Part shown: positions 1 to 5,015 of the stretch, one piece after another
Position numbering within the stretch: the first letter of the stretch is position 1
Layout: each line of letters opens with the position of its first letter
Assembly (NCBI GenBank): GCA_029258015.1
Contig: JARHZT010000078.1
Span: forward strand, 1 to 5,015
DNA: 5,015 nucleotides
Direction of reading: 5' to 3'
Source: Malacoplasma sp.
GTDB lineage: Bacteria; Bacillota_I; Bacilli_A; Mycoplasmatales; Mycoplasmoidaceae
Notes under the pieces: model-generated
Database searches by the model: none
What the model saw: the letters and a program-made list of their open reading frames with translations, nothing else
Told to the model about the DNA's origin: nothing
Translations under genes and position numbers: made by a program

Positions 1-669
1 TTAATAGAAAATAAAAATGATTATCTAAAGGTATTAAATAATCATAAAAATATATCTAATAATACAAAAAGAGTCATTATTAGTGCTATTAAAAAATACT
101 ACCTATTCATAAATGATAAAAGATATCAAACTTTATCTTTGCCTAAAAAAGAAAACAAAATACAAGATTATATAAGTTATGAAGATTATTTAAAAATTAA
201 AGAATATTTTGAAAATAAAAAAGGTGTTAATGCCTTAAAAAATCTAATAATAATTAGACTTTTATTTGAAACAGGTATTAGATCATTTGAATTATTAAAT
301 ATAAGAAAACAAGATTTATTTAATAAAACAATAATAATTAATGGTAAAAATAAAAAACAACGAAAGATATTTTTAACAGATTCATTATGAGAACAAATAA
401 TAAAATACACTAATAATAAAAATGATTTGATATTTTTGTTTACCTATAAATGTTTATATAAAAGAATAAGAAATATAGGGATAAAAATATTAAATAAAAA
501 AATATCACCTCATATGTTTAGAAGAGGTTTTGCTACACATTGTTCTAAAAATAATATTGATATCTTTGATATATGTTTTTTAATGGGACATGAAAATATA
601 AATACAACAAAAATGTATATAAAAAAAGAAGTTAATAATAACTTCTTATCTATTTTTAAAAATAATTAA
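1..669 (+). CDS. Tyrosine site-specific recombinase (Xer/phage-integrase family), 5' end outside window
   Basis: It cuts and rejoins DNA at specific sites through a tyrosine-DNA intermediate. The frame is open from base 1 to a TAA at 667-669 if TGA at 388-390 is read as Trp, giving 222 visible residues. The catalytic set is complete: Arg94 in ETGIRSFELL, Lys116 in the NGKNKKQRK hairpin, His171 and Arg174 in SPHMFRRGFATH, His197 in LMGHENINTT and nucleophile Tyr206 in KMYIK. The spacings His171-His197 (26) and His197-Tyr206 (9) match E. coli XerD. The K-to-HxxR segment is about 17 residues shorter than in XerD. By comparison with XerD, roughly 50-60 N-terminal residues lie upstream, so the start is not visible. 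The C-terminus, 16 residues past Tyr206, looks complete. The gene is far more AT-rich than its neighbours. It could act in chromosome dimer resolution, or in DNA inversion and phase variation as related mycoplasma enzymes do; no recombination site is visible here. The family call is firm and the role is open. Confidence 0.93.
626..647 (-). terminator. Probable intrinsic terminator of the helicase-yebC-proS operon, inside the recombinase CDS
   Basis: On the minus strand, 18 bases after the proS stop codon, there is a perfect 9-bp stem AAGAAGTTA / TAACTTCTT with a 4-base loop. The last two stem Ts run into five more Ts (621-625), making a T7 tract. This is the usual layout of a Rho-independent terminator. 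The stem has only two G:C pairs, like the other hairpin in this window at 4443-4492. On the plus strand the same bases encode recombinase residues near KKEVNNNF, and the hairpin lacks an adjacent T-tract (ATCTATTTTT follows), so it fits the minus-strand operon better. Its function is inferred. Confidence 0.6.
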
Positions 670-2069
670 TATGCTCTTGCAAAATAAACTAATTTAGCAT
701 TTTCTTTGTTTGTGAAAAAACACTTCTTATTTGTATTATCTTCTAAATTAGTTGCATAACATCTTGCTGTAGCACCAGTTAGTTCTTTTAATTTTTTTTC
801 ATCTTCTGGTGATCCAGCTCATGCAGCTAATATTAATTTATTTTGGCTTAATGCTTTTTTAAAATCTTCTATATTATCTACTTTTACAGTATTCTCTTTA
901 ATTCTATTTTCTGATTTGCTAAATAAGTTTTGACTATAAGAGTTTATTAATGAATCTAATTTAGATTTTAGTTCGTTAAATTCCATAGATTCTTTATTTT
1001 TTAAATCTCTTCTATACAATGTTAATGTATTATTTTCTAATTCTTTTTTACCTAAAATTACTTGAAATGGAATCCCTTGGATTTCATTTTTTTGTAGTCT
1101 TAAACCTAATGATTTTTCTTCTTTAAATACTTTAACTCTATAAGGTTTTAAGCTTTCAACTAAACTATTTAATTTTGAATCTTCAATATCTGAACTAACT
1201 ACTACAGCAAACTGAATTGGAGCGATTTTAAAAGGTAAAACTAATCCATTATCATCTGAGTGAGACATAACTATAGCACCTATAATTCTTGTAGAGATTC
1301 CAGCAGATGTTTGATATACATGTTCATATTCATTATTTTTATTTTGGAATTTAATTTGAAAACTCTTAGAAAAATTTGTTCCTAAATAATGAGAAGTAGC
1401 AGATTGTAATGCTTGTCCATCTGGCATAATTGCTTCAATTGTATAAGTGTTATCAGCACCAGCAAATCTTTCATTTTCAGTTTTTTCTCCAGTTAATACA
1501 CCAATTGATAAATAGTCATTAACAAAGTTTTTATATACATTTATCATTTTTACTGAAAAATCATGAGCTTCTTTTGCACTTGCAAATATAGCATGTTGTT
1601 CTTGTCAAAAGAATTCACAAGTTCTTAAAAATGGTCTAGTATTTTTTTCAACTCTAAAAACATTACATCATTGATTTAAAATACATGGTAAGTCATTATA
1701 TGAATTAATGTTCTTTTTGAAATAATTACAGAAAGAAATTTCAGATGTTGGTCTAATAACTAATTCATCATCTAATTTTTTATTACCTAAAAAACTTACT
1801 TTATATAATTCTGGATTAAATCCTTCAACGTGTTTTTTTTCTCTTTCAAATTCAGAATAAGGAATAAATAAAGGGAAACAACATTCTTCAGTTCCAACTT
1901 CTTCAAGTTTCTCAGTAAAAAACTTTTTAATGTTATTTCATATTTGTCATCCATAAGGTCTAAAAATTACAGTACCCTTACACAAACCATAATCTATAAG
2001 TTCTGCTTCTAAAACTACTGATGTATATCATTTAGCAAAATCTACATCTCTTTTAACTATCTTTCCCAT
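666..2069 (-). CDS. proS: Prolyl-tRNA synthetase, archaeal/eukaryotic type
   Basis: This class II synthetase joins proline to tRNA-Pro in the cytoplasm using ATP. The 467-residue frame contains six TGA-Trp codons. The start is the first ATG after an in-frame TAG at 2076-2078 and gives the expected N-terminus MGKIVKRDVDFAKWYTSVV. Family landmarks in order are CKGTVIFRPYGWQIW, RPTSE (106-110), NQWCNVFRVE, the motif 2 region RPFLRT-CEFFWQEQH (145-159), the RFAGADNTYTIEA segment (from about 201), TSHYLG (225-230) and motif 3 GISTRIIGAIVMSHSDDNGLVLP (257-279, quoted in part from there on). An anticodon-binding domain follows from about 280, then a C-terminal domain with ARCYATN and KKCFFTN, ending in FARAY. 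The terminal Tyr is typical of this subtype. There is no INS editing insertion between motifs 2 and 3, as expected. The start lies one base after the yebC stop, suggesting translational coupling. The stop (TAA, 666-668) overlaps the convergent recombinase stop. Confidence 0.97.
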
Positions 2070-2070
2070 A

Positions 2071-2808
2071 TTATTCTACTTCTCCAAAATTTGTAACAAC
2101 TCATTGTATATCATCATCATCTTCACATTGATCTAAAAATCTTTGTAGTTTATTGAAATCATCTTGAGATAAATTAATATAGTCATTTGGAATATATTTG
2201 ATTTCTGAAAGAAGAATTTTTAAACCAGTATTATTTAATTCATCTCTAATTTTGTAAAAATATTTAGGGTTTGTAATAATTTGGAAACAGTCATCATTTT
2301 CAATAATGTTTTGTACTAGTTCTTCATCTGTTCCTATAGTTTCTAAAACTTCAAAAACCTTTTCTGTTAATGATTCTTCGGTTAAACCTTCTTTATCTAA
2401 TAATATTTCTCCTAAATAATTAAAATTAGTTTTAACACTGTTTTGTTTAGCTATTTTTCCATTAAGTTTTGTAAAGTATCCTCTTAATGCACTAACTGTT
2501 CTATTTTCATTATCAGATAATGCTTTAACAATAATTCCTAAACCATTTGGACCATATCCTTCATATTCCATATCAATAAGATCTGCAGCATTCTTTTGAG
2601 AACCATTAATGTTTTTTTCAATTGATTCTCTTGATAGGTTATTTTGTAATGCTTTATCAATAGCAGCTTTTAATCTAGGATTAGCATCTGGATTTGGACC
2701 TCCGACTTTTGCAGCTGCTTTTATTTCTTTTGCTAATTTCATTCAGATTTTAGCTTGTGTTTGCTGCTTCTTAGTAATACCAGCAGCTATCAAATGTTTT
2801 CTTGGCAT
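2071..2808 (-). CDS. yebC: YebC/TACO1-family translation factor (older name: YebC/PmpR transcriptional regulator)
   Basis: The 245-residue protein has about the usual YebC length. The start at 2808 is chosen because it restores the full N-terminal domain MPRKHLIAAGITKKQQTQAK, which continues through a TGA-Trp (2743-2745) into KLAKEIKAAAKVGGPNPDAN (24-43), and because a strong AGGAG precedes it. A frame beginning at the next Met (2742) would lose 22 conserved residues. Further hallmarks are NPRLKAAIDKALQNNLSRES and YEGYGPNG (82-89), followed by the large domain and an acidic end with EDDDD and a second TGA-Trp. Family members were long annotated as DNA-binding regulators. More recent work, as I recall it, places bacterial YebC and mitochondrial TACO1 at the ribosome, helping translation through proline-rich stretches. 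The adjacent proS fits that role but does not prove it. The family call is firm and the exact role less so. Confidence 0.95.
2080..2085 (-). promoter_or_regulatory. proS ribosome binding site within the yebC 3' end
   Basis: On the minus strand GGAGAA lies 10 bases before the proS ATG. It is formed by the yebC codons for Gly-Glu, four residues before the yebC stop. With the stop and start separated by one base (TAA-T-ATG), ribosomes finishing yebC could re-initiate on proS. The motif and spacing are seen; coupling is inferred. Confidence 0.65.
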
Positions 2809-2815
2809 ATTCTGT

Positions 2816-2820
2816 CTCCT
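2816..2820 (-). promoter_or_regulatory. Strong Shine-Dalgarno of yebC
   Basis: AGGAG on the minus strand lies seven bases before the ATG at 2808. It follows immediately after the stop codon of the upstream small gene (2821-2823). It is the clearest ribosome binding site in the window and decides the yebC start in favour of 2808 over the downstream Met at 2742. Confidence 0.85.
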
Positions 2821-2928
2821 TTAATATTTTCATCCTATAGAATTTCAACAAACATTTGGAATCACTTTTGCATCATCTTCTACTTGATACATTTGATTTC
2901 CGCAAAATGAACAATATACTCATTTCAT
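2821..2928 (-). CDS. Small CxxC protein of unknown function (35 aa)
   Basis: This short frame reads through three TGA-Trp codons, so the standard code hides it. It starts at the ATG at 2926-2928, 11 bases after the helicase stop, and ends with TAA 12 bases before yebC, so it fills the space between them. The protein begins MKWVYCSFCGNQMYQ, a zinc-knuckle-like Cys6-x2-Cys9-Gly. It ends IPNVCWNSIGWKY, with one further Cys27. A typical zinc ribbon would have a second pair such as CPSCGW here; the fourth Cys is missing and the spacing is shifted by one. It may be a degenerate zinc ribbon, bind metal as a dimer, or not bind metal at all. The ribosome binding site is weak (AAGAGAA, about six bases before the ATG). 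The tight packing and the Cys/aromatic-rich composition favour a real gene. I do not recognise the family. Confidence 0.6.
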
Positions 2929-2939
2929 AATAATTTCTC

Positions 2940-4358
2940 TTATCTTCTTCTTTTTCTTTTATTTTGTTTTTTAAGTAATCTTTTTTCTTCTAAAGCTTTT
3001 TGTCTTAATTTTTCTTTAGTTTTAGCAGCATTTTTTATTTTGTATTGCTTAATTCTTTCATTATTAATTACTTCTTCAATTCTTTTTCTTTTTGCTTTTC
3101 TTTTGATTTCTTTAATTTCTAACTTAACTTTCTTTTTATAGTTAGGTTTAACTTTTTTAGAAGCTTTATTAATAGCATCACGGATTTGAATATCTACTTC
3201 AGTTTCTTTTTTAGGTTTTGTTTTATATACATAATCAAATTCAATAAAGTCATTCTTAGTATGTTTTAAATTATGTCACTTAATACCTTTTCTTTGTAAT
3301 CTAGTAATTTGATAAACTGAGTTGTTATCGTTAAATACATAAGATAAACCCTTATAGTTTCTTCTACCACTTCTACCAGCTCTATGCATATATCAAACAT
3401 CTTCTTTTGGTAAGTCATAAGAAATAATATGTGAAGCACCTTCTATATCCAACCCTCTTGAAGCTAAATCAGAAGCTATTAATATATTTACTTTTAGATT
3501 CTTTGCATCATTATAAACATTCTTACGTTTTCTATGATCTAATCCACCATGAAGCTTTAAAACACTTTTATCTGCTTTATATAAAATGTCATAAATTCTA
3601 TCAACATCTTTTTTAGTATTACAGAATACAATTGCAAAATAAGGATTTAGTTTGTCTATTAAGTTTAACAATACTTTGTCTTTATCTTGAGTACTATAAT
3701 GTACCACATAATGTTTGATTGAATCAGATTCTCATATACTTGCAGATTTCTTTATAATTTTTGCATTTTTAAAGAATTTAGAAATTTGAATTGAAAGTGT
3801 TTCATGAATTGTTGCTGATGTTGCTATCTTTTTAATTTCTGCAATATTTTTAATGTTGTTAAAACCTTGATTTATGAAATTGAAAAATCCTAAATCTAAT
3901 GTCATATCAGCTTCATCCAAAACTATTGTTTTCAATTCTTTTACAATACTTTTATATTTACTTATCTCTTCAAATTTCTTGGGCAAACATACAATTATTT
4001 GATCTTTTAAAGTAAAGTTTTTTTGCTCAAATGCTTTATCTTTTGTTTTTCCAAAAAATGAAATATAACTCATTTTGCTGTTGTATTTTTTAAAGTAACT
4101 TAATGTCTTAGAAACTTGTCTTACTAATTCTTTTGTGGGTACAACAATTGCTGCTTGTAATGTTTGTTTATCAAAATCCAATGATTCTAACATCGGTATT
4201 AAATAACATAAAGTTTTACCACTACCTGTTTGCGATATTAAAATAGTGTTATTTTCTTTATTAATAATAGGAATTGCTTCTTGTTGCAATTCATTTAATT
4301 GAGTTATTTTTAGTTCATTTTCTAATGCTTGTTTTATAAAAGTTTTTAAATTATTCAT
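2940..4358 (-). CDS. DEAD-box ATP-dependent RNA helicase with long basic C-terminal tail
   Basis: It unwinds or remodels RNA duplexes using ATP in the cytoplasm, probably in ribosome assembly, mRNA turnover or translation start. The 472-residue frame contains three TGA-Trp codons (3732, 3393, 3276). Motifs in order are Q-motif Gln25 in LNELQQEAIP, Walker A SQTGSGKT (42-49), Ia PTKELVRQ (74-81), II DEAD (148-151), III SAT (181-183), IV VFCNTKK (from 244), V ASDLASRGLDI (295-305) and VI HRAGRSGR (325-332). Motif Ib, usually TPGR, reads LPKK (125-128). After the second RecA-like domain a tail from about residue 396 is dominated by Lys, Arg and Glu and ends KRKRRR, probably an RNA-binding extension. 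The ATG at 4358 has only a weak GGTG-like site upstream, and no earlier in-frame start is convincing. It is the first gene of the four-gene cluster. The family call is certain; assignment to CshA, DeaD or another subgroup is not. Confidence 0.95.
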
Positions 4359-4376
4359 ATTTTTTACACCATATAA

Positions 4377-4407
4377 ATAATAAAATAATATACATTTATT
4401 ATTTCAA
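4377..4407 (-). promoter_or_regulatory. Possible promoter of the helicase-yebC-proS operon
   Basis: In the only non-coding gap there is TTGAAA on the minus strand (4402-4407), with two TATTAT boxes downstream (4385-4390 and 4377-4382). The spacings from TTGAAA are 11 and 19 bases, neither ideal, so the nearer box would need a different or absent -35. Transcription would start 10-25 bases before the helicase ATG. The region is almost pure A+T, so chance matches are expected. Position, between a terminator and the first gene, is the main support. Confidence 0.3.
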
Positions 4408-4442
4408 TAAATAAATTTAAATATAAATGCATATATAAAGTG

Positions 4443-4492
4443 ATAAAAAAATACTCACTCCTTATCATTGTTTAGAATGAGTATTTTTTTAT
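4443..4492 (-). terminator. Intrinsic terminator downstream of pepF
   Basis: A perfect 15-bp inverted repeat, ATAAAAAAATACTCA (4443-4457) and TGAGTATTTTTTTAT (4478-4492), encloses a 20-base loop. It begins 10 bases after the pepF stop and on the minus strand ends in a T7 run. Because the arms carry A7 and T7 it is symmetrical and could work on either strand, but only the minus strand has a gene feeding into it. It separates pepF from the helicase operon. Confidence 0.8.
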
Positions 4493-4502
4493 ATTTTTAT
4501 GA

Positions 4503-5015
4503 TTATTTTGTTAAGTTTTTAAAATCATCAATTCAAGTTTCAACAATACTTAATGCTTGTTCTCAAGGTTCTGATTTAGATAAATCAATTCCTAGTAGTT
4601 TTATAGTATCTATTGGTGATAATGAACTACCACTTGATAAGAACTCATAATATTTTTCTAAAAAGCCTTTTTCTTTATTAAATATTTTTTCTGCACATAT
4701 AATAGCAGCAACTAAACCGATTGAATATTTATAAACATAAAATATTCCATGATAGAAATGACTTAATCTAAATATAATTGATAATCTTTCTCCATTGTCT
4801 TTGGTTAATAATTTGTTAACTTCTTTATCTGAAAAATTTCCATATTTTTTAAACGTTTGTGCATATAATTTTTTCAATTCATCTGCACCAACTGGACGAT
4901 TATTTTCTATTTCTTGAATTATTCAATTTTCAGTTTGACTAAACATAATTTGTCTAGTTGTACATGCAAAGAAATTAGTAATCATTTCATTATATATTTT
5001 TAACTTTAAATTTTT
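4503..5015 (-). CDS. pepF: Oligoendopeptidase F (M3 metallopeptidase), C-terminal part
   Basis: This is a cytoplasmic zinc peptidase that trims short peptides, useful in a mollicute that lives on imported peptides. Only the last 170 residues are present; the gene continues past 5015, so the HExxH zinc site and the start are not visible. The end matches the M3B/PepF C-terminus: a helix with TTRQIMFSQTENWI, then SIIFRLSHFYHGIFYVYKYS, where the conserved His and Tyr residues line the substrate site, then GLVAAIICAEKIF, a YYEFLSSGSSLSPIDTIKLL stretch corresponding to the family's YLEFLKSGGS...P...L, and GIDLSKSEPWEQAL before the TAA at 4503-4505. Three Trp codons are TGA (4563, 4533, 4923). It is followed by its own hairpin terminator and looks separate from the helicase operon. 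Family membership is secure; pepF versus a paralogue cannot be told from this part. Confidence 0.92.

Larger units (their letters stand above)
4359..4502. other. Intergenic region between pepF and the helicase gene
   Basis: This 144-base stretch is the only substantial non-coding DNA in the window. Apart from the pepF terminator and a weak promoter candidate, it is a run of A/T-only sequence with a few short palindromes such as ATGCAT and ATTTAAAT. I see no RNA gene, riboswitch or longer conserved structure in it. Confidence 0.7.

Noticed and set aside
186..410. 74-codon minus-strand open frame opposite the recombinase.
   Set aside because: It is a shadow of the recombinase coding frame, with no recognisable motif or ribosome binding site.
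139..669. Recombinase appears split in two by a stop at 388-390, as if a pseudogene.
   Set aside because: The codon is TGA, read as Trp here. The frame is continuous and the catalytic residues lie on both sides of it with normal spacing.
687..753. 11-bp inverted repeat AACTAATTTAG / CTAAATTAGTT with a 45-base gap, considered as a recombinase site or plus-strand terminator.
   Set aside because: It is wholly inside the proS C-terminal code, has no T-tract or symmetric spacer, and matches of this kind are likely by chance in such AT-rich sequence.
2609..2824. 71-codon open frame on the plus strand with a hydrophobic product.
   Set aside because: It lies antisense to yebC, which has clear family motifs. 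Its hydrophobicity is the expected mirror of the Lys/Ala-rich yebC code.
3393..4358. Helicase appears broken into several frames.
   Set aside because: The breaks are TGA codons in one unchanged frame, and motifs I to VI are in order with normal spacing. No frameshift is needed.
4458..4463. AAGGAG on the minus strand, a perfect Shine-Dalgarno-like motif, inside the terminator loop.
   Set aside because: No start codon lies at a suitable distance that opens a meaningful frame. The downstream sequence is the terminator arm and T-tract.
4468..4650. 60-codon plus-strand open frame starting in the terminator region.
   Set aside because: It overlaps the terminator and the conserved pepF C-terminus on the other strand and has no plausible ribosome binding site.

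Overview
This is an AT-rich chromosomal segment from a mollicute (Mycoplasma/Ureaplasma-type bacterium) that reads TGA as tryptophan. Every gene here is interrupted by in-frame TGA codons under the standard code. In the reconstructed proteins I count 18 TGA and no TGG codons, and several of the TGA codons sit at Trp positions conserved in their families. The YebC N-terminus (MPRKHLIAAG rather than the usual GHSKWANIKH form) and its acidic C-terminus remind me of the Malacoplasma penetrans/Ureaplasma branch. That placement is from memory and is tentative.

Layout. Bases 1-669 (+) are the 3' part of a tyrosine recombinase with the full catalytic set R-K-HxxR-H-Y. Converging on it from the minus strand is a compact four-gene cluster. 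In transcription order it is a DEAD-box RNA helicase (4358-2940), a 35-residue Cys-containing small protein (2928-2821), a YebC/TACO1-family translation factor (2808-2071) and an archaeal-type prolyl-tRNA synthetase (2069-666). The gaps between these genes are 11, 12 and 1 bases, with no room for separate promoters, so they are most likely one operon. Upstream, 4359-4502 is the only real intergenic stretch. It holds a possible promoter for the operon and a hairpin terminator for the gene before it. Bases 4503-5015 (-) are the C-terminal 170 residues of an M3-family oligoendopeptidase F.

How they fit together. The operon is about RNA handling and protein synthesis: RNA remodelling, a ribosome-associated factor and Pro-tRNA supply. 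The proS stop codon overlaps the recombinase stop codon, and the best candidate terminator for the operon is a perfect 9-bp hairpin with a T-tract lying antisense inside the last recombinase codons. The recombinase gene is clearly more AT-rich (about 17% GC by hand count of 1-660) than sampled proS segments (about 30%) and is the only accessory-looking gene.

I found no tRNA or rRNA gene, CRISPR array, insertion sequence or clear new multi-gene system. The points most worth a second look are the embedded terminator with the shared stop region, the small Cys protein, and the tight yebC-proS linkage.
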